From Amanita rubescens (taxonomy: Eukaryota > Basidiomycota > Agaricomycetes > Agaricales > Amanitaceae), in contig WION01000014.1 in assembly GCA_015039365.1 (NCBI GenBank), forward strand, positions 372,001-436,000: a stretch of DNA of 64,000 nucleotides. The letters run 5' to 3'. Shown piece after piece: positions 1 to 13,098 of the stretch. The position numbers and the translations under genes are program-made. Numbering within the stretch: the first letter of the stretch is position 1; each line of letters begins with the position of its first letter. The notes beneath the pieces are model-generated. The model did no database searches. It had not been told where the DNA came from and worked only from the letters and a program-made list of their open reading frames with translations.

Positions 1-446
1 CTGGACGTCGAGTTGTATACAGTGAGAGGCCGCATAGGGGGCGAAGTGAATGACTCTCTAATCCCTCACCGAAGACGGGCGGGGATAGGCTGCTCCGGAG
101 GTCGTAGGTCGACGGGGACGCGCGAAATCGCCGGAACTAGTAGAGCGAGTCGTGGTACCACTTGCGGGGAACGCGCAAGAACTACTACTGGACGCTGGCC
201 TGTGTTGGGCCGAGTGGAAAGTGATCAGTCCTAGGTGAACCAGAAGGGCTACCGGGAGGGGAAAATGGGTTGACCTGGACCGGGAACGAGGAAAGTACGG
301 GGGGCCACAGGCGTGTCGGTGGGTGTTAGGACCCTGGAGGATGCGGAACGAGAGGGACCTGCGGACCAGTCAATGTCGGAGCCACTGCTTAAGCTACCTT
401 GTCTTCCTTTGGGTCGAGGACGTTCATAATCGTTAGAAGAAGACAT
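1..446 (-). CDS. 5' part of an unrecognised Ser/Pro-rich protein gene (runs off the left edge)
   Basis: The minus strand opens with ATG at 446, followed by a Ser/Pro/Arg-rich stretch (starting MSSSNDYERPRPKGRQG) with no stop for about 65 codons. Near 249 the frame meets a stop. The same low-complexity Ser/Thr/Pro/Arg composition continues in neighbouring frames down to about 65, where a good splice donor (GGTGAGGG) suggests an intron leading out of the window. One or two single-base shifts therefore probably interrupt the exon. Disordered N-termini like this occur in fungal cell-wall enzymes and transcription factors, but no domain is visible, so no function is assigned. The coding call rests on composition and start context only. 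Confidence 0.45.
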
Positions 447-3001
447 GGCCACCAAGAGCGCCTTTTGGTATAAAAAGAGTGATGACCTGAGGGCTCTAGT
501 GGAGATTTCAAGCAGGGAGTGCCTGACGGGAGTTGATGAGAGATGTGGAGGGATTATAAGAGACGGAGAAAATGTAGCATGAGGAGAGATTTTTGTGTTG
601 ATAAACCGAGTCGGTCCGGCCCTGCGGTGCAATCAGTTCCTGGGCTGGAAGGCGGTGTGAAAGGATCTCCTTGATTCCAATTACTAGAATCCGCACTTCA
701 TCTCGAGGCATCGGGGCAAATAAGGTTTCCCTGCAAGACAGGTAGGTCTGCGGGGTCACACAGCATCAAACTTCATGGCAGTGAACATGCTTCGTGCCGC
801 TCGCCATTCAGCACCGTCGGTAATCTAATCGTGCCAGCGATGAGCCTGCCTTTGAATAGAATTTGAGGCCAGTAGGCGGACCAAGGGAAGGGGGAAGAGC
901 GGGAACGTGTAGAAGAATTATATTGCTATATTCGGCTTGGAAAACGAACTTTCTGATTCCGGCATGCCGAAAAAATACAATTTAAAATATGTGATACCCG
1001 GCACAAGGCTAGACATCCGCCAGCCATTCATCTTTAAATTCGCACGTAACATAAGGAACACAGCTTAGAAAGGGAGCTAGAGCATGCTAGAGCAGGCACT
1101 TGTGATGCGGAATGGAACGGATGATAAAACGGCCATCGTTTTGATAATACAAAAACTATACCCTAATCCGAAAACGTTGTTCATATTGATAATGATATTG
1201 TATTGACAACAATCCCTACAATTATGATATTCGCTAGTACGACGCCAAGAATAAGGCCACATCTCGGTCTTTTCTTGCTCGCAGGAAGCTTATGATTAGT
1301 CCCGCCCCGCACTTCCTACTCTCCCGACGTGATCTGATTCGAAACTCGAGGCTGTGTGTGCCACTACACACAGCCAGCATATGCCGACGGAAATCCCGGA
1401 TGTACTCCTTCATTGGTACGTATGCCAATTACCTATCATTACACCTTCCTTTAAGAGAATCGAGCCATCCCAATCAATCATTTTTATGAGGTGAATGTGT
1501 CACCGGGACGTTTGAGCACTCCGGCAATCCGCTGCCCCTAGCCTAGACATCTGTTCCTTGGAGCGATTTTGCAGAGTGCGCTTTAGTGACTCTGACCCTT
1601 GGAGTGATTTACATTGTGCGCGCGAGAAACGCGATAAAGAACGGACGCGAATAGTGGCGCTTGAAGGGCTACAGCATGCCGGAAATCATTGATCATGACA
1701 TTCATTAAATCAGTCAGATTTAGTTCGATATTTTCAGAGAGAACAAGTCCGGGGCGCCTAAGAATGCACAAATCAAAAAAAGAATCGATAGGTATACTTA
1801 TCTTACTCACTGTTAGAAGTAGCTTATGGGCTGAAATCGATCGTCGCATTCGTCTTCTGCAGCACTACCGCGCTATATTCTAAGCCGCCCGAAAATAGTG
1901 GTGATTACCGTTCAAGCACCGATTTATTGAAATAGATCATCATCTCGCACAATGGTCTTCTCGTGAGACCGCGAAACGGCGAAGTGTACGTACGCCAGGA
2001 AGAAAGATACGCCCAGAATAGATTGCGTGTCCTCAAACGAAGATATGAAGGCGCCAGTGCACGATACGGATATCCGTCTGCTAGCGGGGACCCTCGGAGT
2101 GCACGTAGCCGTGGACATGAGACGATGGGGAGCAAATGCCGTCCATGCGAAACGATCTGCATTCGAAGATACGCCGCCTCCTTGTAAGTTGTACTTTCAT
2201 TTTGTTGAACCAAACCCTATACGTTATCTCGGTAAAATACTGTCGGTAGTAAGGAACAACAAAGAGGCGATAGAGTATACTGGCAGTTCCTGGTGCAAGT
2301 TACCAGGGTCATATAGTTTAACAATTCGTATGATCGACGTTTTCCAGCCTAATCGGATAGACTGTTGAATAGTGAAGAGAGGTACACAATAGAACCAAAT
2401 ACTCGCAACCTGATTAAAGCGCTAATTTTAGTGAAATGAACTGGTTTGCGCGTTAAGAAAATCTGAAAGCTTTTCCTTTCGCCCTTTCATGGATCGTAGT
2501 TTCACTTGTACTCCGATCAAATCTTTCAGACTAACTCATTGTGACGAAACCAGGTTCATCCTATCGTTGCGCATTCAATATTCAATAGCTGCATCACGGC
2601 AGTCCGTACTCGCTTCCATTTTTTGCGCAAACCCTAGAGAAGCTAAAGGCGTGTCCACGCTTGCGGGTCTTTCCCAAAGCCGATCAATCAAAGAAATCGA
2701 GAAGGCGGTCCGGTCGAGGTACAATCCATATGTAATAGGCACACACCTGCCGCTTTGCATTCATTCTGCCTCCGTGATCTCATCATTGGTCCGGCATTCT
2801 CGACCCAATTAGTGCGACGTGCACAAGCGTGCACATCGTCCGCAGAGCCATTTCCTAATGCATAGTATTGTGTAATCCGCTATCGATCCCAAGGCACTCT
2901 TATAGTTCTGATGACCTCGTCTTGTTTCGTTTCAGGGCCCGTCAGCACAGTGGTCTTGGTGCTTCATCCTGTCAACAACTTTGTAGACCCTACTCTCCCT
3001 C
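447..3001. other. Gene-poor stretch, no supported gene
   Basis: About 2.5 kb with only short open frames on both strands, none showing a recognisable domain, a consistent intron pattern or a repeat. The left end should carry the promoter of the minus-strand gene starting at 446 and the right end that of the glycosyltransferase starting at 3002. An open frame of 107 codons at 2489-2812 (+) was looked at and has no recognisable feature. Confidence 0.5.
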
Positions 3002-6000
3002 ATGGACTACGACTCGTACGACGCTAGTACTTCACTGGGTATTCCGTTCGGTATGTGCATCTTCAACCTATTTCGTTTTTCTTTTGTTCTCATCCGTTCC
3101 GTAGACGCAAAGTGATGCTTGGTTCAAACCGTCAGAAGAAAACATTGCAGTGGGCGTCTGCCTACGCGTAGAGCCTGGGTATTTCCGGGTGTTTCCATAT
3201 GAGAACCCATACCTGGCTCCGTTTGAAGCGGCTGTGCGAGCCCTCAATCCCCTCGTTGCAGTCAAGTTGCGCACTGCTGCTGTCCACTCTTCATTTTCCT
3301 TAGTGTAAGACACTTGCGCATGAGAATACCAGTTTGCTTACTCTCTGCATAGGCCGGAAGATGCGAGCGGTATCTCGCTGGATTTTAATACCCGGATACA
3401 AATCCTAGATTCTATTAGTTTGTTATCGACGGCCGATAAGGAGCAATGTGGAGCTTTCATCGTAAGTTCAATCAATCATACTTCCAAGAACCAGTGAATA
3501 AATTTCTAATTGACCTGTCGATTAGCGCGACGAGCGCGTTCTTATAGTATGGTCAGACAGTCTCGATCTCGTCGTCCCCCAATGCAAAGAATTCGAGGAG
3601 AAACTAATGAAACTCATCTGGCGTTCCCGACCTGCAACTTCAGCATCCTCAATTAGAGGGACTAATCCGTCATCTCTTTCTCCCTCTGTAGCTGGCTCAA
3701 ACATCAATTTAACGGAGAAGCCCCGAATATCTGGGCTGGCGACTCCGGAGCCTGGCGCCACCGAGAAGGAAAAGGAAACAACTCCGACTCCAACTCCAGC
3801 CCCACGCAAGCGCACCTGGTGGGGTTGGAAGTTGTCCGAAAGGAATGCCCCGTCTCCTCCAAAGTCTGACGAAGAGAAAGCAAGGGTTGGCCCTCAGTCC
3901 GCGTCCAATTCGATTGTTCGCCCCAGCTGTACAATGGATTTGGTGCCGCCTTGTCACTTTGTGAGTAATGTTGCTTACGTGCTGCGTTCCTTTAAACTTA
4001 TGGTTTACTTTCAATCGAAGACTTCATTGCGAGTGGCGTGGCCATGGTTATAGCAGAGTTTCGACTAGATCAAAGTTTCATGCGATTTGCACTGCTCGCG
4101 GCGTCACCTTTCCTATTTTGTGTTGGTTTGGCAAGTACTTTCAAGTCTACCTTTGCGGCGATGCCTAACTGTAAAACAGTTTTTTGCACTTCAAGTTATT
4201 GCGAACGTATCATATGTGTACGTACCTCTTTTTCTTCCGTTTAAAATGGATACTGAGATTCTTATTCTAGCATCGGTCCTGTTGCTCAATTCCACGAAAA
4301 TTCTCGCTACTACTCTGGCACTAAACCAGATCCTAATCCTGAAGTCGACACTCATTTACCTCATGTTACAATTGAAATGCCAGTTTACAAGGAAAGTTTA
4401 GAAGAGACTATGTAAGTCTGGCTCACACCACCACAATCCATAGTTTATAATCTTTTCGTAGCGCACCTTCCGTGTATTCCCTCAAAAGGGCTATGCAAAC
4501 CTACGCCAGACAAGGCTGGAACTTCTGCAATCCTCGTCCACGATGATGGCCTGCAGCTGCTCTCGGAAGCGGACCGCACAAAGCGTGTGAACTTTTACGC
4601 TGATCACAACATTGGTTGGGTGGCACGCCCACCACACTCCGATGAATCCGACGGATTCAAACGTGCTGGTCGATTCAAAAAGGCCTCTAACATGAATTAC
4701 GGTCTCAGAGTCAGTATGAGCTATCTCTCAGCGCCACGCCATTTCTAATTACTTCTTAGTTGTCTCTAATGATGGAAAAACATCTTCAATTCCTCGAAGC
4801 AACCGGCGAAGTAGACGGCGAGGAAGGTCAACTACTGGAAGACAGGGCACTTGAACTTGCCGTTGAAGAGATGTTTGAAGAAACAGGGAAAAAGTGGAGA
4901 CCCTGGGTGCACAATGCAAGATCTCTCCGGGTCGGCGAGGTCATCCTCTTAGGTCGATTCAGATACTATCGTTCCCGAAGATTGCTTCAGAGATGCGGCC
5001 CGTGAATTGACAGAATGTCCGGAGGTGGCGATCATCCAGCACGAGTCTGGTAAGAAGTGCCTGACAGTGTCGATCCATTTTCTAATTCTGTTATAGACGT
5101 CATGCAGGTGGCTCACCACTATTTCGAGAACGGGATCGCCTATTTCACTCGACGGATCAATCGATGTATATCTATGGGTACCGCGAACGGCGAAGTCGCT
5201 CCTTTCGTCGGTCATAATGCATTCCTGAGGTGGTCTGCACTCCAAGACGCGGCTTTCGTCGATCAAGATGGTATAAAGAAGATCTGGTCAGAATCCAACG
5301 TGTCTGAGGACTTTGATATGGCTTTACGACTTCAGGTCAGTCGACAGAAGCGCTAGCAGGTTACACACGGCTAAATATGAATAATAGCTGAAAGGATACA
5401 CTATCAGATGGGCAACGTACTCTGAACTTGCCTTCAAGGAGGGTGTATCTTTGACGGTCGATGATGAACTCAATCGGTGGCAGAAATATTCTTACGGTAC
5501 GCAACTCATTCACCAGGACCGTGCAGAATACTGAAAAACAGATGTTAGGATGTAACGAACTCATCTTCTATCCTATGGTACAATGGTGGAGAAAGGGCCC
5601 CATTAACAAGCAGCTGCGGACGTTCATTTGGTCTAGCGCTCCTATCCACTACAAGCTCAGCATGATGTCTTATATGTTCTCGTACTATGGCCTCGCCGCG
5701 TCAGGCTGCGCTTTCGGTAGTGAACTATCTCCTCCTAGGAGAAGCGATGGAGGTAGATGGCTACTATCTGCACAGTTTTGAAATTTGGTTGGCATGTACC
5801 ATCGTCTTCATTGGCGCTGGTAATATTGGCTATACAGTGCCTCGAGTACCGCTTGGGTAAACGCGACCTGATAACCGCCTTTATTGAAAATTGCAAATGG
5901 GTACCATTCTTGTAGGTTGTCAGTTATATTCCTTGACGAAATCTGATGTATTTTTCTCAGCTTCTTTTTCTTTGGTGGCCTGAGTGTACACCTTAGCACC

Positions 6001-6464
6001 GCACTCCTTTCACACTTGTTCTCGTTCAACATGACATGGGGAGCTACCAAGAAGGTTGGCGAGACTGGTCTTTGTTCAATTTCTATATTCTAATTTTTTT
6101 TTTTCTATAGGAAGTTGAGCGTTCCAACTTCTGGAAGGAAGTTCCCAAGATCTTCAAACGATTTTGGCTAGCTCTCCTCTTCAGTTTCCTCTCAGTTGGC
6201 TATGATTGTTGTCCTGTCCTACGTCATTCAGTTCCTTATGGCTGGAGAATCGAGATGACAGGATGGGCCGTCATATACCCTCTAATGTGCGTCAATTTTC
6301 TTGAACCACTCTCAGCTTGTCTCACTCTGTTACCCCACCCAGACTCGTCGCAGCAGGACATATATTATTCCCTGTGAGTAAAAAACTTTTATGCCACATA
6401 CCTGCAATCTAACCAATTGCGGCAGATTGTCTTGAACCCTTGGCTGATGATATTCTCGTACTAA
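3002..6464 (+). CDS. Family-2 glycosyltransferase, multi-span membrane enzyme (frame interrupted)
   Basis: Processive-type GT2 enzyme related to the fungal GT2 proteins needed for hyphal growth on surfaces (ZtGT2 type). It would use a nucleotide sugar at the plasma membrane to build a cell-surface polysaccharide. Motifs in order: hydrophobic segment near 3935-4130, ILVHDDG (about 4540), VDSDTIVPED (about 4955), SEDFDMALRLQ (about 5305), NRWQKYSYG (about 5475), then several membrane spans to the stop at 6464. At least nine introns fit GT-AG. One, at 4131-4179, uses a GC donor (GCAAGT). The start MDYDSYDAS was chosen for its context, but its splice to the next exon (3105) is out of phase by one base; an alternative start at 2868 would be in phase. 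About eight single-base shifts (near 3050, 3915, 4517, 4952, 5707, 5840, 6198, 6250) interrupt an otherwise fully conserved protein. Either the sequence holds insertion errors or this is a young pseudogene. Confidence 0.85.
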
Positions 6465-7192
6465 ATATACTCTCATCTTGTAGTTTTACACAGCCTTTCA
6501 CACACTCGTTTCCCTTGGACACGATCACTCACCCATCTTGTGTATATATTATCTTGATTATCGGTACATCATCGGGTCCCACTGTTGCATTATTTTCCTG
6601 GGATTAATCTGGGTTGCATCTATATTGAACACAAAACCTTTTACGTCTAGATATCAAGGAGAGAGGTTGATAGAAATCTTGGAAACGCTGTGTTGTGTAG
6701 TAGACACGTTTACAGTTTGAAGCGAGTAGGCAAGGGTACCGAACCGCAAGTACAACGATTCAGTTTCGAACTAAACTCCGAGCCGAGAGGCCCAGGACAG
6801 TGGTCACCGCATACCACCGCAAAAAGTCTTATCATTTGTACACTAATTCAACAATGCAACAATGTAACATAGGTTTCCTTGTGATTGACGTAATGCGGGC
6901 AATGATGACCTAGGAATTTTGATCTGATTTCCCTCCACCGCCGCCAACCGCTTGACGGCATCCCGACAATTGCATTCGCCAACTTACAGGAACCAATACT
7001 CTCAGGCGGAGGTCGGCTGACCTCTGGTATTCGGAAACGAGCGAGAGCCCAGGGATGGGCGATGAAATTGAAGCTATTTATGACATTCGTCTACGTCATC
7101 AGGTATCTTTAACGAAAGTAAATGTAGTCCAAGTCCAGTCTGTCCAAGTCCATGAAGAAGAAAAAATAATGTACTTGTTTAAAGACCACTGC
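6465..7192. other. Convergent intergenic region
   Basis: Lies between the 3' ends of the glycosyltransferase (+) and oxidase copy 1 (-), so it should hold both terminators. From about 7050 rightwards it matches the sequence just downstream of copies 2, 3 and 4 (shared words such as ctatttatgaca and aaatgtag), which marks the left border of the tandem array. No gene seen. Confidence 0.55.
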
Positions 7193-10100
7193 TTAGATTC
7201 CAGGGGGTGTGAATCCAGGGGCATTTGGCCAAAGCCCCAACTGACCAGGATCACCACCAATCCGAACCCACTGAGAGTGGGAGGGCGTCGGTCCGTCCAG
7301 AATAAATAGCTGGAACCAACCTGGGGGACATACATGGTTATTTAGAGGCGCAGTGATTGTGCACGTCGTTCCCGTACAAGAGAACGCAGGGAAGAGTGTT
7401 CGTGCTCCCATAGCATTACCATGCGTACTCGATGTCGCTGTCAGAGGGGTTAACTCCCACTATATGACATTTAGCGGGAACTACACTGACCGGCTATCAG
7501 TGAAACGCGCATGGTAGCTGTTGTTCCTTGGGAAAGCTGGACATTCGTTATCTGATATTGACCATTGTAAGACCAGTCGTTGGTCTGAATGCTGAATTTA
7601 GGCTGGGCCAGGCCCCGCGCGAGGTACGGAGGCACATAGCGCTGCGGAAGGTGCTTCAACGACCAACCAAAAAGAAACACGTGGGGAATGTTACCTCGAT
7701 ACGGTATTCTTCGGGATACCTGGGATCTAAAGGGTCGGAGCCCGAGATAAGAATGCTGGCATCAGGCAGTAATGTCGCTTCCGAGTGGTACATTCGAGGG
7801 AGAATGGTGTTGTTCATAATGGAGAAACGTTGACCCTGCTGGTTGGGTTGGGTCGAATAGCACCGCGTTCAAATTGGGATCACTAGCAAGACCGAAGCCT
7901 CCATATCCTTGGTGTGCCACCATTCATTATGAACATTGTTCCATCAGGAAGGGCGACCATGCACGTCAATACACGTTGCGAGGGCTAGAACGTCTGAGAT
8001 TGGCTATGCACAAAAACGCTGTCATGACTGACCATCCGTTCCAGTGTCCATGTAGCACCTGGGGTATCAGGCTCTATGTGGACGCAGTTGTCGAGAGCAA
8101 TCCCTGGGCCTGGAGTTGAGCCACCGCACATCATGACTCGCAGAGGATCCGTGTAAGGTGCGTGTTGAGGCCACGGCATCATCGAACCTAGGCGAAGGTA
8201 AATAACATCAAAAAATGGAATTCACGTATACAATGCTACTGAAATACCTTCGAGAGGATAATTTCGACCACCAAGGACTAGGCACAAGATATAATTAGCT
8301 ATACGCTGACAGGATCCGCACGTCACCTACAATTATTGACCGCAGAGGGGCTATTCGGCAGAACCTTGACGGTCTGGAACGTCGTTTGATCAATAATCCT
8401 TGCTTCATTGTAGTATCCTGAAATTTGTTTAAAAATGACTTTGGAGCGTTGAGAGGCTTCTTACCGACGAAGAGACCGCCGCTGGGCAAGACGATGACAA
8501 ATGGATACAAATTATTAGGATCTGTTCGTTGTAACCAGTCAAGATAGACGGTCGTGTTTCCACCGTGAGCCGTGGGAAGGAGTTCCAAGGTGGGTTCAGG
8601 GGGACCATTACTTCCGATCTCGCCGCCAATAACGAGAATGCTCCCGTTCGACAACAGTGCCGCAGTAGGATACCAACGACCGACCTACAGCAGGTTTATT
8701 ATCGCTTTCCGCCAGCTAATCATAAAGATAGAAACTTACTTGAAGGCCAACCTCCTGCCAATTCTCTTCCCAGTCATTGGTGCCATTGACGCCAGAACTG
8801 CCGTCCGGTGTATAAAACCGAACACCAAAAGTCGAGTCCAAAGACCAACCACCGACATTTATCTGACGTCCTTTCTTATCAGGAAGGATCAAGCTTCCAG
8901 AGCAGAATACGTCAGTCTTAGTATGCATTTCACGCCATGCCGTTGCGAGGTTTGGCACTAGACTCAGATCGAGTTCATACGCTCCCGTGGTGTTCGGGGG
9001 TCTAACAAAACAAACATAAGAAACATGGCACCAGATCTGCTCCGACACGCACCCTGTACCAAACTTTTCGAGGAAGGTAACCTTATTATTTATACCAACT
9101 GTCGCTATCAAAGGAACGATAACGCTACAGGGCCGGATCAGTTACAAACCCCTTGCAGTGCAAATCGGAAGACATACCCAGGCACTACGTGTGACAGCCA
9201 CAAACGGAAGGTCATTTATTTACCCCAAGTACGAAATAGTAAATTACTCACTGTAGAACTAAACGAAAATGCACACGTTAGTCACGTTCAAAGTCAGTTC
9301 ATATACACGTACTTCATACCACCCAGTGACTGCCGGGGTGTGCCAAACGTTCATCGTACCGTTCCAGGTGTAGGTTGTAAGCAGGTTCCCAGCACCGCAA
9401 AAGTGAATCGGGTCGCCAGTGCACGCCATATTGCATTGGCTCTCAGGTACGAACGTCGACAGCGACACGTCACTCAAATCTCCACAGTCTGCATCCACGT
9501 CAATAACGGTAGGATTGAACAGGATGTAACTCACAGCATTCTTGTCCGTACTGCAGTCGTTATCAGCTAAGCTAATCCTGGTGATCAGGATGTGTAGGGA
9601 CGAACCTCGACACCAGCAGCTGGGTAACCGAACGCTGCACATTGATTCATGCACGCTACGGCAGAATTATTGGTTAACCAAATATTCTTGTATGGAAAGA
9701 CACGGGCATTGGGGAGTTCCCTAGGAATGAAATGTGAGCAATGTCCAATCATGCGAGCAGAAACTACGCTTACTGAAGGCATCCTGCATATGACCAAGCG
9801 CCTGGAAGGCCTGTTTTCTGAGTAGTTGGAACTGGCAGAGCAATGACGGGTTCGTGCGAGCTGTATACCGAGACGCGATTTGGACCACCACAAGCCTCCC
9901 TTCGGAAAAATCAAAATGACTTTCTTAACCCGAAATAAAAATTACTGACGTCGCATTACCAGAGCATCCCACGCTACAATCGGTTTGGGGAGCTATAGCA
10001 GCGCCATTGGCCAATTCGTTTCCGCAATCTACATACGTTAGTGGATGTGAACTACAGAGGGCGACATCACGTACAGCATTCGTCTGCCGGAAAAAGGGGG

Positions 10101-11956
10101 GAAAAATCAGGTCAAATAATGTCAGACGATGAAAGAACATACCGCTATATTCTGTACCGGCCACCGTAAAGTTTTGACTCTGACAGCCTGCAATACACGA
10201 TTGTATAGTATTGCTCGTAGTTCCCCCGATCGAAGTAAGAAGAATGCGACCACCAAAAGCATTGTCGCTGGACAGATGCGTTAGCTGAAAAACAATAATT
10301 CTCGCATCGCCACTTACACCCAACATGCGTTATAGCTCCATGTACCAGGGAGACCAGTAAGCACCGGTCCTATGCCCCCAGGCCCTCCGTTCGCAGTGAC
10401 AGCACCCGTGTTATTGTAAACATTAAGCCTATTAGGTCCACCACAGAATTCAGAGCTATTTCCAGCGCAAACCATATTGCAATCCGACGCAGTCGCGGGA
10501 GCACCACCATTCACGATAGCATTTCCGCAGTCTGTGTATCGTTCGTCGTTAGAAGGCAATAAATCGAGAGAAGTTCATCCTCACAGCATTGGCTAGGATA
10601 GAAGAAAGTTATGATTAACAGTTTCCTCGTTGGATGGCGTCATCACTTACTTCGCGTATTCAGTTCCAGCCAGCGTGTAACCAGCCGTTGAACAAGCGCT
10701 AGTGCACGCGGCATTCGTCATCTGTCCTGTAACACCAACCCCATTCGGAAGGGCACGTCCATTAACGTTGTCGCTTAGTCCGAAGATTAACTACGAGTTA
10801 ATTTGTGTGATACAGTTTGCTTACGTATAGCATCCAAGTGAGGTCCAGTTGCCGATTTGAGGTGTGATGACCGGAGGCGGTGGGCCCGCGGCGGCGGCAG
10901 TATTGTTGTAAATGTTGAGCGCGTTGGGTCCACCACAGAATTCGGAGCTGTTCCCGTTGCAGACCATGTTACAAGTCGAGGCAGAGATAGGGGCACCACC
11001 ATTAACGATAGAGTTACCACAGACTGTGGATTATAGATCAGTTTCATCAGAGTAACATTAATTAAAGTGATCCTTACAGCATTGACTATAACGAAATCAT
11101 CGTTAGGGGTTCATAATCAATGCTAAACAAGGCGACTTACCTAGCATATTCAGTTCCAGCCAAGGAGTAGCCTGCGTTTCCACATGCCGCTGTACATGCC
11201 TCGTTCGTCACCGAGCCGGGTAAGTTTATTCCGTTGGGGAGAGCGCGTCCATTAACGTTATCACTTGAGAAAATGAATCAAAGAGATTAGGTGTGGATGA
11301 GCATGCTCTTACGAGTAGCACCCGAGGGAAGTCCAGGTTCCTATTTGCGCGATTATGGTGGGTGGAGGCGGCGGGTTTACGCCGCTCCAGAAAAAACTGA
11401 GGCGATTTGGACCTCCACAGAGTTCCCCTGCATTGCCAGGTACAGGCCATATTGCAGTCCGTTAGTGTCGCATTGAATCCACCATTGGCGATGCCATTGC
11501 CGCAATCTATGAATAGTTCACATTTAGATTGATGTGTAACTGATTTATCATTCCTTACAGCATTCGTCCTAAGCACAAAAGTAAATGCCGAGGAATAGAA
11601 CACCGATGATTCGTAAAATGCATACCGCATACTCAGTTCCAGCATAAACAAAGCTGCTCCCGGCACAGAACGCAATGCAGTTTTCGAAGGTCATATTCGT
11701 ACTACTGGTATAAGCACCTACCTGTGAGCGTCCGTCCACCGCTCACGTTGTCCCTGGTCAAGTTTAGCTTAAGCGAGCAACTTCAGTGATACACATACGC
11801 ATAGCAACCTTGAAATCTCCAATTCCCGGGAAGAGTAGCACGCGGTCTAGATGACAAGTTCAGCGCGTCAAGATGACTTCCGAGGTTTAAAGAGAGACCT
11901 ACAGGCACGATAGCAATGGCATAAGCCAAGAGACGGAGCGTCCGCAATGCGGCCAT
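7193..11956 (-). CDS. Copper radical oxidase (glyoxal-oxidase-like, AA5_1) with five WSC domains, array copy 1
   Basis: Secreted oxidase expected to oxidise small aldehydes or alcohols and release H2O2. A leader ([20 protein letters not shown]) is followed by five WSC carbohydrate-binding-type domains. Each ends in a CGGPN or CGAGN box (near 11410, 10930, 10435, 9885 and 9395) preceded by AGTEY/CGN-type cysteine motifs. The catalytic half follows: FCSGS (Cys of the Cys-Tyr cofactor, about 8900), WYPTA-type Tyr region (about 8665), RMYHSEA (Tyr-His ligands, about 7785) and STHGNAMG (His ligand, about 7425). It ends in the DUF1929-like tail [10 protein letters not shown]. Many short introns split it. 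Small frame shifts occur, for example an extra base near 7839 relative to copies 2 and 4. The layout matches white-rot cro3-5-type oxidases. This is the longest copy and probably closest to the ancestral architecture. Confidence 0.88.
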
Positions 11957-13098
11957 CGATGTGCGATAGGAAGGACAGGCGCGAAAGAGGTACCATTTTA
12001 TATATACCCTGATGCTCGGGATCTAGACCAGCGTGCCTTTTTGAGTTTCCTATTCCATACTACAACTCTCTCTCCAGTGATGGACAGAATCTAACGGAGG
12101 AGGGCATAAAGCCAGGGACTTCAGGCCGATCCGTCGGTACCTTACGTGAATTTGTTGTACGCCTCACGCAGACAGAAATAATGTTTTTCAAGCTAGATTG
12201 CACATCAACTTTGTTCGAGATCCTATCTACCCAGGCGTACCTTGTAAAGTCAAACGAGTGACATATCCAGGTTCTACTTGTCCATGAGAACATTATTGAC
12301 AGATGCATGGGACAGGTATTCATAAAACTTCTTGAGATCCTGTGAGCAAAGGTCAGGGAACCCGAACGCCACAGATAAATCAATAGTAACCGTGGGGATG
12401 TCAATGAACAAACCAAGTTGGTGTCGTACATGAACGAGCTCTCTATCACCTCAGCACGCGACTAGGTACCGGCCCCGTGCAGATGGCGGACAAGTACGGC
12501 TTCTTTCACGGCCAAAAAACCCCGTCATACTGGATTGTACGGAGTTCTGTGCCAAGAATATGGAAATAGATGCCTGCCCGGGTTCCCAGCTGGTGACATG
12601 GACGATTAAGGGTGCTGCTATGAAGCTCAAGATGGCAGTGGGCGCTAATCTGGTAGATAAGAGATCGGGCCCGGGATATAGGAATTAGGATGTTATGTTT
12701 GTGGGTGTGGGAAAAGAAAGCGACAACGCCTTGGCGGTGGCAGTCACGGACGCCACCCGTGTGTTCGAGGCAGCGACGAGCAGAGCCGATAACTCAGACT
12801 AAGCATTCGAATGGGTAGCATTATCAATCACAACTTCAACCACAACCACACCACTCACATTGTCCCAGAATCGAGTTTTCCGGCACAACGCTTTGGACAT
12901 GCACACGACATGTTGATCAAGTTCAGAATCTATAACCATCTGTCACCACATTCGTAGCCATGGTTCTAACACTGCCCAACAATACCCATTTGAAACTAGT
13001 TATGACATTAGGACTACACGTCCATATTTTCATCAAAAGCAATTATAGTTCAAGTCCTATAAAAAGAAATAATATACTTATTCAAAGCCTACTGCTTA
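11957..13098. repeat. Array spacer 1 (promoter of copy 1, 3' flank of copy 2)
   Basis: About 1.1 kb, alignable with the other three spacers. Shared blocks include the words ttctttcacggccaaaa near 12500 and gagcagagccgat near 12780. It carries the copy 1 promoter at its left end. Short minus-strand open frames (12060-12449) have partners in the other spacers but no recognisable domain and do not stay open in all copies. Confidence 0.6.
11997..12006 (-). promoter_or_regulatory. TATA box of oxidase copy 1
   Basis: Minus strand reads TATATATAAAA-like sequence about 41-50 bp upstream of the ATG at 11956. The same element sits at the equivalent place in copies 3 and 4. Confidence 0.6.

Noticed and set aside
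13..234. Plus-strand frame at the left edge
   Set aside because: Antisense to the Ser/Pro-rich coding exon on the minus strand and composed of Arg/Gly shadow codons.
2489..2812. Open frame of 107 codons (+) in the gene-poor left stretch
   Set aside because: No domain, no codon pattern or neighbours that support it, and comparable frames overlap it on the other strand.
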